64,000 nt of DNA. Origin: Salinicola tamaricis (GTDB lineage: Bacteria; Pseudomonadota; Gammaproteobacteria; Pseudomonadales; Halomonadaceae). The stretch spans positions 4,092,001 through 4,156,000 of the forward strand of contig NZ_CP023559.1 in NCBI RefSeq assembly GCF_003006155.1, in the 5' to 3' direction. The notes below the pieces were generated by a model. The model saw only the letters and a program-made list of their open reading frames with translations, was not told the DNA's origin and ran no database searches. Position numbers and translations under genes: made by a program. Of the stretch, positions 33,750 through 45,081 are shown piece by piece (the stretch's first letter is position 1; the number at the start of each line of letters is the position of its first letter).

Positions 33750-33957
33750 TCGATTTTTTCAATCTTTTCAACAGCTTAGCTAGCTTCTCCACCAACCCGA
33801 GAACCTGTCTCGGCGTCAGCGGTGTGTACTTTACGGCGCGTGGCGGCGCCTGACAACCCCCGGCGACGAAAAATATCGCCACCTTCATCAAGTTGTCATC
33901 GATCCTGAGGAGGCCGGGGCGCTGGCAAGCGCTTTAACACCCCGGCATACAGCGGTT

Positions 33958-35439
33958 TTAGATGACCCAGAGGTCCATGAAGGCGGCAACCGACGTCGAT
34001 TCGAGCGCCTCCTGGTCCTTGCACAGGCTGAAGATGGTGTCGCAGCGCGCGCCGGGAAGCGCGTGGCCAGATTGCGCTGAAACTTCTTCTCGAGCAGCGG
34101 GATGCCTGCCTCGCGACGACGGCGATGACCGATCGGATATTCGACCGCCACCTGCTCGGTGTGCGAGCCATCCTTGAAGAAGACCTGGATCGCGTTGGCG
34201 ATGGAGCGCTTGTCCGCCTCCAGATACTCGCGGGTGTAGCGCGGCTCCTCCTGAATGATCATCTTCTCGCGCAGCTCATCGATGACCGGATGCGCCTGGT
34301 GGAAGTCGTCCTCGTAGTGCTCGGCAATCAGATCACCGAACGCCAGCGGTACTGCGATCATGTACTGCAGACAGTGATCGCGGTCGGCCGGGTTGGCCAG
34401 CGCCCCCACCTTGGAGATGATGCGGATCGCCGACTCGTGGGTGGTGACGACGATACGCTCGATCTCATCCAGACGATCACGCACCTGCGGGTGCAGCGTC
34501 ACCGCAGCCTCGGCGGCGGTCTGAGCGTGGAACTCCGCAGGAAAGCTGATCTTGAACAGCACGTTCTCCATGACGTAGCTGCCGTACGCCTGGCTGACCT
34601 GGAAGCGCCGTTCCGCTTCGGCTTGAGCGCCTGATCCTTGTTGGTCTTGCTGAAGAGGACATCATAGAAGCCCCATTGCGGTGCCGAGAGCACACCGGGG
34701 ATGCCCATTTCACCACGCATCGCGATATCGGCCAGACGCACGGCTCGCGAGGTGGCATCTCCCGCCGCCCAGCTCTTGCGTGAACCGGCATTGGGTGCAT
34801 GACGATAGGTTCTAAGACTCTGGCCATCGACGAAGGCGTGCGACAGTGCCGACAGCAGTTGCTCGCGATCGGCCCCCATCAGCTTGGCCACCACCGCGGT
34901 AGAGGCCACCTTGACCAGCACCACGTGGTCGAGCCCGACACGATTGAACGAGTTCTCCAGCGCCAGTACGCCCTGAATCTCGTGCGCCATGATCATGGCT
35001 TCCAGCACGTCACGCATGGTCAGCGGTGTCTCTCCTCGCGCCAGGCGTGTCTGAGAGAGCGAATCCGCCACCGCCAGAATGCCGCCCAGATTGTCCGAGG
35101 GGTGCCCCACTCCGCCGCCAGCCAGGTGTCGTTGTAGTCGAGCCAGCGGATGATGCAGCCGATATCCCAGGCCGCCTTGACCGGGTCGAGCGTCAATCGA
35201 GTCCCGGGTACCCGCGCACCGTTGGGTACCACCGTGCCCTCGACCAGCGGCCCCAGATGCTTGGTGCACTCGGGGAAGCGCAGCGCCAGCAGGCCGCAGC
35301 CCAGGGTATCCATCAAGCAGTTGCGCGCGGTCTCCAGCGCTTCGCGGCTCTCTACCCGATAGTCGAGCACATAGTCCGCGATGGCCTGCAGTTCGGGATC
35401 GTAATCCGGGCGCTGGTTGAGATCGACATTGGCACTCAT
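33958..35439 (-). CDS. prpD: 2-methylcitrate dehydratase, frame broken
   Basis: The repaired product is about 494 residues, matching PrpD (MmgE/PrpD family). It dehydrates 2-methylcitrate to cis-2-methylaconitate in propionate catabolism. Landmarks are [25 protein letters not shown] (noted in part), [25 protein letters not shown] across a frame break, [20 protein letters not shown] and [19 protein letters not shown]. Frame breaks occur near 35104, 34620 and 34046, each repaired by adding one base to a CC or GG pair. The repaired C-terminus ends MDLWVI. It is the last gene of the prp operon, 76 bases after prpC. Confidence 0.88.
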
Positions 35440-35468
35440 GCAGTGGCGTCCTCGTATTAAGAGAAAGG

Positions 35469-35490
35469 AGGCGACGTCGACACGTCGCCT
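35469..35490 (-). promoter_or_regulatory. prpC-prpD intercistronic hairpin
   Basis: A perfect 8-base-pair stem, AGGCGACG (35469-35476) with CGTCGCCT (35483-35490), lies in the 76-base gap. There is no U tract, so an mRNA-stability or differential-expression role is more likely than termination. Confidence 0.5.
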
Positions 35491-35515
35491 CGAAAATCAG
35501 CTGGCAGGCAGCGTC

Positions 35516-36636
35516 TCAGCGCTGCTCGATGGGTACCCAGGCGCGCTTCTCGGGACCGACATAGTCGGCACTCGGGCGGATGATGCGGTTGTTGGCGCGC
35601 TGCTCGAAGATATGTGCACACCAACCGGTCAGCCGTGAGCAGACGAAGATGGGCGTGAACAGCTTGGTCGGAATCCCCATGAAGTGGTAAGCGCTGGCGT
35701 GGTAGAAGTCGGCATTGGGGAAGAGCTTCTTCTCCCGCCACATCACGCGTCTACCCGCTCGGACACCGCATAAAGATGGGTGTCGCCGACATCCTCGGCG
35801 AGCTGACGCGCCCATGCCTGAATGATCGCGCTGCGCGGATCGGATTCACGGTAGATGGCATGGCCGAAACCCATGATCTTGTCCTTGCGCTCGAGCATGC
35901 CGAGAATCTGCCGTTCGGCCTCGTCGGGCGACGACCAGCGGCTGATCATCTCCATCGCGGCCTCGTTGGCCCCCCCGTGGAGCGGCCCACGCAGCGAGCC
36001 GATCGCGCCGGTGACGCAGCTGTGCAGATCGGAGAGCGTGGAAGCGCAGACTCTGGCGGTGAAGGTCGAGGCGTTGAACTCGTGCTCGGCATAGAGAATC
36101 AGCGAAACATTCATCACCCGCGCGTGCAGCTCGGAGGCAGGCTTGCCGTGCAGCAGGTGCAGGAAGTGCCCGCCCACCGAGGTATCGTCGGTCTCGGTCT
36201 CGATCCGCTCACCGAAATGCGAATAGCGATACCAGTAGTTGAGCATCGAGGGCATTACTGCCAGCAGACGGTCGGCGTGTGCCTGCTGCTCTTCCAATCG
36301 CTGCTCGGTCTCGAGATTGCCCAGCATCGAGGTGCCGGTACGCAGCACATCCATCGGATGGGCATCGGAGGGAATTTGCTCCAGTACCTTCTTCAGCGCC
36401 TCGGGCAGGCCCCGAGAACGCTGCAGGCACGAGATATAGTCGTCCAGCTCCTGGCGTGTCGGCAGTTCGCCCTTGAGCAAGAGATAAGCGACCTCTTCGA
36501 AGCGCGCCTTCTCCGCCAGCTCCTGGATGTCGTAGCCGCGATAGGTCAGTCCCGAGCCACTCTTGCCCACCGTGCAGATTTCGGTGTTGCCGGCGCTCTG
36601 CCCGCGCAATCCAGTACTCTTGATCGTTTCCGCCAT
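35516..36636 (-). CDS. prpC: 2-methylcitrate synthase, frame broken once
   Basis: About 374 residues in the citrate synthase fold. It condenses propionyl-CoA with oxaloacetate. Landmarks are GLRGQSAGNTEICTVGKSGSG (noted in part), LTYRGYDIQELAE, LHGGANEAAMEMI and the active-site GFGHAIYRESDPRS. The short, PrpC-type N-terminus with LTYRGYDI separates it from the larger housekeeping GltA. One frame break near 35744 (GG read as G, coding GCGGTG as GCGTG) is followed by the remaining YHFMGIPTKLFTPIFVCSRL tail in the next frame. The ATG at 36636 follows a GGGAGAC site. Confidence 0.92.
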
Positions 36637-36729
36637 GAGAGTCTCCCGCCGCTCGGCCGCGGCCTTCGTCTTGCGTGCGTGTGGGGAACGCTGCCTCCGT
36701 ATCCACGCGGACACGGCGTGCCCATCGAG

Positions 36730-37616
36730 CTATTCGGCATTCCCCTTGTCGAACAGGGCATCGAGCTTGCGCTCATAAGTGTGGTAATCGAGGAAATCGT
36801 AAAGTTCCTCGCGAGTCTGCATCATCTCGACCACGTCGCGCTGATGCCCCTTGGCATGAATGTCCTGATAGACCTTGAGCGCCGCGGCATTCATGGCACG
36901 GAACGCCGACAGCGGATAGAGCACCAGACGACAACCCACCTCACCCAGCTCCTGCTGGGTGAACAGCGGCGTGGCGCCGAATTCGGTGATATTGGCCAGA
37001 ATCGGCGCATCGACGCCCTCGCAGAAAGCGCGGTAATCATCCAGCGTGTGCACCGCCTCGGCGAAGATCGCATCCGCCCCCGCCTCGACGCAGGCGTTGG
37101 CGCGTTCGATCGCTGCCGCCAGCCCCTCCTTCTGGAAGGCATCGGTACGCGCAATGAGATAGAAAGCCGAATCCTGACGCGCATCCACAGCCGACTTGAT
37201 GCGGTCGACCATCTCGCCCTGGGAGACGATTTCCTTGTTGGGGCGATGTCCGCAACGCTTCTGCGCTACCTGATCCTCGAGATGCACCGCGGCTACACCG
37301 GCGCGCTCCATTTCCTTGATGGTCCGGGCGATGTTGAAGGCGCCCCCCCAGCCGGTATCGATATCGACCAGCAGCGGGAGATCGCTGGCGCCGGTGATGC
37401 GCCGGGCGTCCTCGACGACGTCATTGAGCGTCGTCATGCCCAGATCGGGCAAGCCGAACGAGGCATTGGCGACGCCACCGCCGGATAGATAGATCGCCTG
37501 ATGCCCTACGGCCTGGGCCATCATGGCACTATAAGCGTTAATCGTCCCAACCACCCCAGCGGGCGGTGGGCATCGAGGGCGGCGCGGAAGCGTGCGCCCG
37601 GCGTCGATTGCGACAT
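36730..37616 (-). CDS. prpB: 2-methylisocitrate lyase, frame broken near the N-terminus
   Basis: About 295 residues of the isocitrate lyase/PEP mutase family. It splits 2-methylisocitrate into pyruvate and succinate. Landmarks are [26 protein letters not shown] (in part), [28 protein letters not shown] (KRCGH is the active-site loop) and [15 protein letters not shown]. The true ATG is at 37616 ([14 protein letters not shown]). The frame breaks at 37554-37557, where a run of five Gs on the coding strand has become four. It is the first structural gene after the regulator. Confidence 0.93.
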
Positions 37617-37756
37617 CTCACTCTCCTTCGTCATTGCCATCTCTATCGATCCGGTTACCCACTACTCGTCGCACCTGAACCGCGACTCATCTCATTCGGA
37701 CCGCGATTCAGCCCGCCCGAACCGCTATCCCACGTCTATCTCACCGACCGGACTGC

Positions 37757-38497
37757 TTATCGGGCGTCACCAAGGCCCAGCGGGAGCCACTTTTCCTCGC
37801 CCAGCGTCAGCGCATAGCTTGCCGCCACGTTCTCGCGGGAGGCGCTGACATGGCGCCGCATCAGCAATTCGGAGAGTTCGGCATCCCCCGCCTCGATCGC
37901 GTCGACGATACGGTGATGCTCGACGAAGGCACGCTGAGGACGCTTGCCGCTGGCTCTGAACTGGGTGCGATAGAGCCGCACCAGATAGTAGAGGTCGTCG
38001 CACAGAATCGTCATCAGCATCCGGTATGGCTGCCCTGTACGATCCGGTAGTGGAAATCGAGGTCACCCTCACGCTGGTAGTAGGCCTCACCGCTGGCCAG
38101 GTCGCCCTGGCGCTCGTGGACCGCCAACACCTCGCGCAGCCCCGCGATCTCTTCCGCTGTCATGTGCTGAGCGGCAAGTCTCGCCGCCATACTCTCGAGC
38201 GCCTCGCGCACGTCGAACAGCTCCAGCAGCTCGTCCATCGATAGCTTGACCACCCGTGCCCCGACGTGGGGCACGCGCTCGATCAGGCGATAGGTCTCGA
38301 GGCGGCGCATTGCCTCACGCAGGGGCCGCGTGAAATGCCATAGCGCGACGACAGCTCGGGCTCGGTGATGCGCGTCCCCGGGGGCAGCTCACCGCGCACG
38401 ATCGCCCGCTGCAGTTGATGAAACACACCGCTCGGCCACGTCCTGACTTCAGGCAGGTCGGTATCGCCTTGGGGTGTCGATGAAGATCGTCAGCCAT
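37757..38497 (-). CDS. GntR family (FCD domain) regulator of the prp operon, frame broken
   Basis: The repaired product is about 246 residues with an N-terminal winged helix (FHQLQRAIVRGELPPGTRITEPEL, in part, then RLETYRLIERVPHVGARV). The C-terminal FCD domain has LFDVREALESMAARLAA and the metal-ligand region with FHYRIVQGSH. It lies 140 bases upstream of prpB on the same strand, so it probably controls methylcitrate-cycle genes in response to a pathway intermediate. Three frame breaks (38023, 38322-38325, 38471-38474) are each repaired by adding one base to a G run on the plus strand. The role is inferred from position. Confidence 0.82.
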
Positions 38498-38884
38498 CTT
38501 GATTGTTAACAATTACCTGGAATAGGTGTCATGGTAGGGAGAATATTTGATAAGGGCAATCATAAATGGCCCATGGAAACACCACTTTAGTCGCAAGGCG
38601 ATGCGCCACTCAAGAGTCATTGTCTACAATCATCTACGTAACCGCCCTTTCCTTACACTTCGCCCGCCACTGTGAACGCTCCCGTCATGGCAGGTCTTCG
38701 TACGGCCGTCGGCTCACCGCCGCCAGGATTGCCCAGAAGTAACGCAGCGGCGGCGAACGCACCGGGGGCTGCGGGTCTCGCTCATACGCGCGGCGACCGA
38801 TACACTCGCGCCAAAACATCCGTTCATCCGGGCTCGCGTCGCCCCGCGAAGCACGCGAGTCCCCGTGCACCGAGTATCCCAGGC
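38498..38884. other. Divergent intergenic region, prp regulator / pabB
   Basis: In these 387 bases the left half (38500-38640) is AT-richer and should hold the prp promoter; the right half is GC-rich. No gene, repeat or clear operator could be supported. Short open frames here lack family similarity. Confidence 0.45.
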
Positions 38885-40292
38885 ATGCCAGAGGCGCGAC
38901 TTCAACTCGACATCACCGAGCTCTCCTACGCCAGCGACCCTGCCCACTACTTCGCCACCCTGCGCCAGCGGCCGGCGGGGCCGTACTGCTCGATAGTGGC
39001 CGCCCGGCAGCGCCGGGGGGGCGCTTCGACATACTCAACAGCGACCCGCTCTACACCCTGAGGGTGGACGCCGCCGGCGTCCACTGCGATAACGGCGCAG
39101 CGGCGCTCCCCGTCGGCACCGTTCGCGGCACAGCGCGAGCTGCTTGCCCATGCTCTCGAGCATGACCTGCCCAGATACCGGAAGCCCTCACCGGCACCCT
39201 CGACAAACTGCCGTTCATTGGCGGGCTGCTCGGCTACTGGAGCTACACCTTGGCACGCGATCATCGGCCACAGGGTATCCAGCCGAGTCGCGCCCCGGCC
39301 CCGACCTGCCAGATGCCCGCCTGGGACTCTACGACTGGGCGCTGATCCAGGACCATCAATCCCAGCGGACCTGGCTGGTGGCTAGTCCAGAGCGTCGCCG
39401 CCAGGTCGAGCGCTGGCTCGCGATGCCACCACCACAGAGTGAGGACATCGTATTGACGCAGCCCTTCGTCAGCGATGTCGATCGCGCCGGTTACGGCGAA
39501 CGCTTCCGCCACGTGATCGATTATCTGCATGCCGGCGACTGCTATCAGGTCAATCTTGCCCAGCGCTTTACCGCGCGCTTTCGCGGCGATACCTGGCACG
39601 CCTACCGCCGCCTGCGTCAGGCAACGCCCACGCCTTATGGCGGCTATCTACGCTGGGATGACAAGGCGATCGCCTCGCTCTCCCCGGAGCGCTTCGTCAG
39701 GGTCGCTGACGGGCAGGTGGAGACGCGCCCGATCAAGGGCACGCGGCCACGCGGGGAGACGCCTCAGGCCGATGCGGCAATGGCCCAGGCGCTACAGGAG
39801 AGCCCCAAGGATCGCGCCGAGAATGTGATGATCGTCGATCTGCTGCGCAACGACCTGGGACGGGTGTGTCGCTTCGGCAGCGTACATGTGCCGCGCCTGT
39901 GCGCCCTGGAGAGCTACGCCAACGTCCACCATCTGGTCAGCGTGGTACGCGGCGAGCTGACCCCGGAAGCCAGCGCGCTGGATCTGCTCGCGGCCGCTTT
40001 TCCCGGCGGCTCGATCACCGGCGCCCCCAAGCGGCGGGCGATGCAGATCATCGACGAGCTCGAACCCAGCCAGCGCAGCGTCTACTGCGGCAGCCTCGGC
40101 TATGTCGACCGCCGCGGACATCTGGATACATCGATCGCCATCCGCACCCTGGTGGCGGATGGCGACACCCTGCACTTATGGGGCGGCGGCGGCGTGGTGG
40201 CCGACTCCGACGAGGAGGAGGAGTACCGCGAGACACTGGCCAAGATCGGGCGCCTGATGGCCGCCCTGGGCTCCGCGAGCGATGGAGACTAA
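38885..40292 (+). CDS. pabB: Aminodeoxychorismate synthase component I, frame broken
   Basis: The repaired product is about 470 residues. The conserved chorismate-binding C-terminal domain contains HAGDCYQVNLAQRF, PTPYGGYLRWDD, ETRPIKGTRPRG, VMIVDLLRNDLGRVC, FPGGSITGAPKRRAMQIIDELE (in part) and YCGSLGYVDRRGHLDTSIAIRT (in part). The KGTRPRG and the Trp-pocket region fit PabB rather than TrpE. It makes 4-amino-4-deoxychorismate for folate. The N-terminal third is broken at about 38977-38980, in the 39080-39135 region (two bases), at 39178 and at 39285. The single-base sites are repaired by restoring a C or G run. Confidence 0.87.
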
Positions 40293-40371
40293 GGGGATTC
40301 GACGGGCACCGCCGAGGGCGCAGCGTTCAATAACCAAAACATCTAGACATGCACGCGCAAATGACAAAAGC

Positions 40372-40389
40372 GTTATATATCGTTCTAAC
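40372..40389 (+). promoter_or_regulatory. Candidate CysB operator / cysH promoter element
   Basis: An imperfect inverted GTTATATATCGTTCTAAC lies about 120 bases upstream of cysH in an AT-rich stretch. cysB itself lies just downstream of cysH, and CysB activates sulfate-assimilation promoters in related bacteria. The match is visual and unproven. Confidence 0.3.
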
Positions 40390-40507
40390 CAAATGGTATT
40401 GGTCAACGCAAAACCCGCATTGCTAGAGTGCCTGCATCCGTTTCACCTCTTCCATTATCCCGTGTACGGCCGGTCGAGCGACCGGCCCGCCGGTCCAGGA
40501 GCTTGCC

Positions 40508-41128
40508 ATGGCATTGGATCTCGACGCCCTCAACCGCGATATCGGCCACGACCCGCTGGCGATCACCGAATTCGCGCTGGGGCTGGATCAGACCGCAATC
40601 TGCACCACCAACTTCCGCCCCTTCGAAGCGGTCATCCTGCATCTGGTCACCCGGGTGCGCCCCGATATTCCGGTGGTGTGGATGGACAGCGGCTACAACA
40701 CCCCGGCGACCTATCGCTTCGCCGACGAGTTGACCCGTCTGCTCGACCTCAATCTGAGCATCTATCATCCGCGCCGCTCGCGCGCCCACCGCGAGTCGCT
40801 CGAAGGGCCGATGCCGACCATCGACGACCCTGGCCATGCCGCCTTCACCGAGGAGGTCAAGCTCGAACCCTTCCGCCGCGCGCTGGCAGAAGCCGCGCCC
40901 GATGTCTGGTTCACCGCCCTGCGCGCCGAGGACACGCCGGAGCGCTCGCGCATGCAGCCGCTCTCGCGTAACGCCGATGGCCTGCTCAAGGTGGCCCCGG
41001 TGCTGCACTGGAACGCCAAGCAGATGTATCAATACCTGCAGGCGCACGATCTGCCCAACAACTTCGACTACTTCGACCCGACCAAGGTAGAAGACAAGCG
41101 CGAGTGCGGGCTGCACCTGCAGCACTGA
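40508..41128 (+). CDS. cysH: Phosphoadenylyl-sulfate reductase (short form)
   Basis: This 206-residue adenine-nucleotide alpha-hydrolase-fold enzyme reduces PAPS to sulfite. Landmarks are RPDIPVVWMDSGYNTPATYRF, LNLSIYHPRR, VWFTALRAEDT and the C-terminal catalytic KRECGLH. The paired-cysteine motifs of iron-sulfur APS reductases are absent, so PAPS with thioredoxin as donor is expected. The protein is shorter than E. coli CysH (about 244), lacking the segment between YQYLQAHDLP and the catalytic tail. The ATG at 40508 has CAGGAG upstream. It ends at a terminator convergent with cysB. Confidence 0.88.
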   Translation: MALDLDALNRDIGHDPLAITEFALGLDQTAICTTNFRPFEAVILHLVTRVRPDIPVVWMDSGYNTPATYRFADELTRLLDLNLSIYHPRRSRAHRESLEGPMPTIDDPGHAAFTEEVKLEPFRRALAEAAPDVWFTALRAEDTPERSRMQPLSRNADGLLKVAPVLHWNAKQMYQYLQAHDLPNNFDYFDPTKVEDKRECGLHLQH

Positions 41129-41167
41129 GTGCCGGCGACGTACACAGCACATCGCCCAGAACGACGA

Positions 41168-41190
41168 AGCCCGCCGAACGGCGGGCTTTT
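41168..41190. terminator. Terminator between cysH and cysB
   Basis: An 8-base-pair stem (41168-41175 with 41180-41187), a 4-base loop and a T run on the plus strand follow the cysH stop by 40 bases. It probably serves cysH and may also stop cysB transcripts. Confidence 0.85.
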
Positions 41191-41266
41191 GCTAGGTATG
41201 CTGTCACTCTTGCCGTCTAGGCTTTGTACGAAAACTGCCTGCGCTCACCGACTTTTCATGCCAAGC

Positions 41267-42289
<1,023 letters not shown>

Positions 42290-42479
42290 TTACTTTACGC
42301 TATAAGTGACGAGGGGTGAAGCGGCGATCGCACCGGTTTTTCGGGTATGAGAAACTACCGTTTAATAACCTGGCGCTATCGTTGTCATAACCACGGCGAT
42401 TTGCCAGCACCCTGGCCAAGGGCTAACATCGCACCCATACGCTCTCTTCGCGAGCGCAAATGTCTACAGGAGTTACCGC

Positions 42480-42803
42480 ATGTCCAACAACGTCGATGTC
42501 ACCACCGCGAATTTCGAGCAGGAAGTGCTCAAGTCCGACAAGCCGGTGCTGCTGAAGTTCTGGGCCCCGTGGTGCGGTCCGTGCAAGATGATGGCCCCGG
42601 TCGTCGATGAGGTGGCTGATGAGAAGGCTGACGCCATCAAGGTGGTCAGTGTCAACGTCGACGACGCTCCGGAGATCGCCTCCGAACATGGCGTGCGCGG
42701 CGTGCCCACCGTGATGCTGTTCAAGTCTGGCGCCAAGGTCGCTTCGCTGGTCGGCGCGCAGTCCAAATCGCAGCTGACTCAGTTCATCGAGCAGAACGGC
42801 TGA
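42480..42803 (+). CDS. trxA: Thioredoxin 1
   Basis: This 107-residue thioredoxin has the FWAPWCGPCKMMAP active site (CGPC at about residues 33-36), the cis-proline GVRGVPTVMLFK and the usual FKSGAKVASLVGA ending. It is the general disulfide reductant and a likely electron donor to the CysH encoded nearby. The ATG follows an AGGAGTTACCGC leader. It ends in a strong bidirectional terminator. Confidence 0.97.
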   Translation: MSNNVDVTTANFEQEVLKSDKPVLLKFWAPWCGPCKMMAPVVDEVADEKADAIKVVSVNVDDAPEIASEHGVRGVPTVMLFKSGAKVASLVGAQSKSQLTQFIEQNG

Positions 42804-42865
42804 CACCCAGCCATCGGCGTTCGATGGCAAGATGTAGCGCTCAGCAGAAAGCCGCAGTGATCGAT

Positions 42866-42896
42866 AAAAAGCCGCCCTCTCCGGGGCGGCTTTTTT
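42866..42896. terminator. Bidirectional terminator between trxA and the AI-2E permease
   Basis: An AAAAAGCCGCCC arm and a GGGCGGCTTTTTT arm form a 7-base-pair GC stem extended by A/T pairs, with U tracts on both strands. The two flanking genes converge on it. Confidence 0.92.
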
Positions 42897-42918
42897 GTGG
42901 CTTGCATCTCTTCAGACT

Positions 42919-44028
42919 TCACGGGTCGAGCTCCTCCTCGAGCTCATCCAGCGCCTGCTGGGTCTTGCGCAGCCGCCGCTGACGACGCTCCGAAGGGCCC
43001 AGCATCTTGGCGATCCAGCGCGTCTCGGGATGACTGTCCAACGCGATCTTCAGCGTCATCGTCAACGGCACCGAGAGCAGCATGCCCACCGGCCCCAAAA
43101 TCCAGCCCCATACCACCAACGAGAGAAAGGCCACCAGGGTCGACAGCCCCATGGTTCGCCCCATGACCCGCGGTTCGACCAGATTGCCGATCACGAAGTT
43201 GATCGCCAGATAGGCGCTCGAGAGGGTGAGCGCCTTGACCATCCCCCCGTCCGGCATCGACAGGGTCAGCAGTACCGGCGGCACCGCCGCGATCACCGAG
43301 CCGATGTTGGGGATATAATTGAGGATGAAGGCCAGCGCGCCCCACAGCAGGGCGAACTCGACCCCCACCAGCCACGCCGCCAGCGTCACCAGCGCACCGG
43401 TGATCAGGCTGACCACCGTCTTGACCGCCATATAGCGCTTGAGGTTGTGGCTGAACTCGGTGAAGCGCTCCAGGCTGGGCCCCGGGTTGGCCAAGGCACG
43501 TGCTACCTTCTGGCGGAAGTCGAGGGTCTCGAACAGCATGAAGTTGACCATCAGCAGGATGACCAGACTCTGCGACAGCACCACCCCCAGCCCGCTCAAA
43601 AAGGCCGAGATCCAACCCTGATCCTGGGAGTCATCGATCATGCTGGAGAGCTCTCGCGGCGAGACCGACATCCCCTGGTGCGCCAGCCACTCGAGTAGAT
43701 TCAGATAGTGCCCCTGCAGCTCCTGCTGCATCTCGGGCCAGCGCTCCATGAACATGGCGACACTATTGCCCAGCAGCGTGCCGAACAATGCCAGCAGCCC
43801 GCCCAGAATCAGCAGCGTGATCAACACCGCAGCGTAGGAGTTCATGCCGCGGCGATAGAGCCAATGCACCGGTGAGGCGCAGATCACCGCAATGAAGATC
43901 GACAGCAGTATCGGAATGATCAGCGCCTCGGCCGCGCGCAGGCCCGACACGATGATCGTCAGCGATGCCAGAGTCAGCATCAGATGAAAAGGTATGTTGC
44001 GAAACGCCGGTTCCTGCCCTGGCGACAT
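42919..44028 (-). CDS. AI-2E family (PerM/YdgG) permease
   Basis: This 369-residue polytopic membrane protein has about eight hydrophobic segments. Family landmarks are IPILLSIFIAVICASPVHWL, a large periplasmic loop (about 95-150), FILNYIPNIGSVIAAVPPVLL (in part) and VEPRVMGRTMGLSTLVAFLSLV (in part). Members move small molecules or Na+/H+; the autoinducer-2 link is only historical. It lies downstream of pstB on the same strand but 209 bases away, so it is probably a separate unit. Confidence 0.88.
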   Translation of the reverse strand: MSPGQEPAFRNIPFHLMLTLASLTIIVSGLRAAEALIIPILLSIFIAVICASPVHWLYRRGMNSYAAVLITLLILGGLLALFGTLLGNSVAMFMERWPEMQQELQGHYLNLLEWLAHQGMSVSPRELSSMIDDSQDQGWISAFLSGLGVVLSQSLVILLMVNFMLFETLDFRQKVARALANPGPSLERFTEFSHNLKRYMAVKTVVSLITGALVTLAAWLVGVEFALLWGALAFILNYIPNIGSVIAAVPPVLLTLSMPDGGMVKALTLSSAYLAINFVIGNLVEPRVMGRTMGLSTLVAFLSLVVWGWILGPVGMLLSVPLTMTLKIALDSHPETRWIAKMLGPSERRQRRLRKTQQALDELEEELDP

Positions 44029-44191
44029 GGTCAGCCCATCCTTATGGCACGTCCTGTGTCGCCAGACACTACCACGAACCGATACGGGGTTCGCTGACTC
44101 AGGTCAACTCTCGGCTCCGGCCTCATGATCGATCTTGGGTGCCCATGCCATGCATCGAGGTCGCTACTAACAACCGAGCCATGAACGACAA

Positions 44192-44217
44192 CGCCCCGGC
44201 CGCAGGCGACCGGGGCG
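44192..44217 (-). terminator. Hairpin after pstB
   Basis: An 8-base-pair GC stem (44192-44199 with 44210-44217) lies 20 bases downstream of the pstB stop. Only a short, interrupted U tract follows on the minus strand. It probably ends the pst operon. Confidence 0.55.
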
Positions 44218-44237
44218 CGAGGCCATGACAGCGAGGC

Positions 44238-45062
44238 TCAGCCGTAGCGGCCGGTGATGTAGTCCTCGGTGCGGCTCTCCTTGGGCTGGGTGAAGATCTT
44301 GGTCGTATCGTCGCACTCGATCAGACTGCCCAGATACATGAAGGCGGTGATATCGGAAATTCGCGCCGCCTGCTGCATATTGTGGGTCACGATGACGATC
44401 GTGTAGTCCTTCTTGAGCTCGTTGATCAGATCCTCGATATAGCCGGTGGAGATCGGGTCGAGGGCCGAGGTGGGCTCATCGAGCAGAATCACTTCCGGCT
44501 TCACCGCAATGGTGCGAGCAATGCACAGACGCTGCTGCTGACCGCCGGAAAGTGCCTGGCCGCTCTGCTTGAGCTTGTCCTTGACCTCCTCCCACAGAGC
44601 GGCCTTGCGCAGTGCCCACTCGACTCGCTCCTCCAGCTCGCGCTGAGATAGCTTCTCGTAGAGCCGAATGCCAAAGGCGACGTTGTCGAACACCGTCATC
44701 GGGAACGGCGTTGGCTTCTGGAACACCATGCCGATGCGTGCACGCAGCAGGTTCAGGTCGACCCCCGAGCCATAGATATCGTGGCTATCGAGCAGAATCT
44801 GCCCTTCTGTACGAATCCCCTCGTAGAGATCGTGGATCCGGTTGAAGCAGCGGATCAGGGTCGACTTGCCGCAACCGGAGGGCCCGATGAACGCCGTCAC
44901 CTGGCGCTCGGGGATCTCCATGGTGATGTCCTTGAGCGCCTGAAACTGGCCGTAGTAGAGGTTCAGGTCCTTGACGCGAAGCTTGGACGCGGCCCGTGCC
45001 TGGGGCGCGCTCGGCGCCTCGGCAGCGTTCGGGTTGGCGTTGAGATTGAAATCGACGGTCAT
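44238..45062 (-). CDS. pstB: Phosphate ABC transporter ATP-binding protein
   Basis: This 274-residue ATPase has Walker [10 protein letters not shown], the PstB-specific [15 protein letters not shown], the signature [16 protein letters not shown] and Walker [14 protein letters not shown]. It energises high-affinity phosphate uptake. It is the last gene of pstSCAB, 19 bases after pstA. No phoU follows, unlike in E. coli. The ATG at 45062 opens an N-terminal extension of about 30 low-complexity residues ([20 protein letters not shown]) before the conserved core. Confidence 0.97.
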   Translation of the reverse strand: MTVDFNLNANPNAAEAPSAPQARAASKLRVKDLNLYYGQFQALKDITMEIPERQVTAFIGPSGCGKSTLIRCFNRIHDLYEGIRTEGQILLDSHDIYGSGVDLNLLRARIGMVFQKPTPFPMTVFDNVAFGIRLYEKLSQRELEERVEWALRKAALWEEVKDKLKQSGQALSGGQQQRLCIARTIAVKPEVILLDEPTSALDPISTGYIEDLINELKKDYTIVIVTHNMQQAARISDITAFMYLGSLIECDDTTKIFTQPKESRTEDYITGRYG

Positions 45063-45081
45063 GGCAGTCTCTTGGCGAAAG

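Larger units (their letters stand above)
33339..33957 (-). other. rrn leader and promoter region
   Basis: This 619-base region between prpD and 16S contains the 16S leader with boxA (33498-33510), two tandem promoters (33622-33649 and 33721-33749) and a pyrimidine-rich tract near 33745-33775. A hairpin with arms near 33858-33882 (GGCGACGAAAAATATCGCC region) could help end prpD transcription. No gene is seen. Confidence 0.7.

Noticed and set aside
33888..33958. Extension of prpD to a stop beyond 33958
   Set aside because: The longer frame is the shifted one after a deletion near 34046. The repaired frame ends MDLWVI with a TAA at 33958, matching the family C-terminus.
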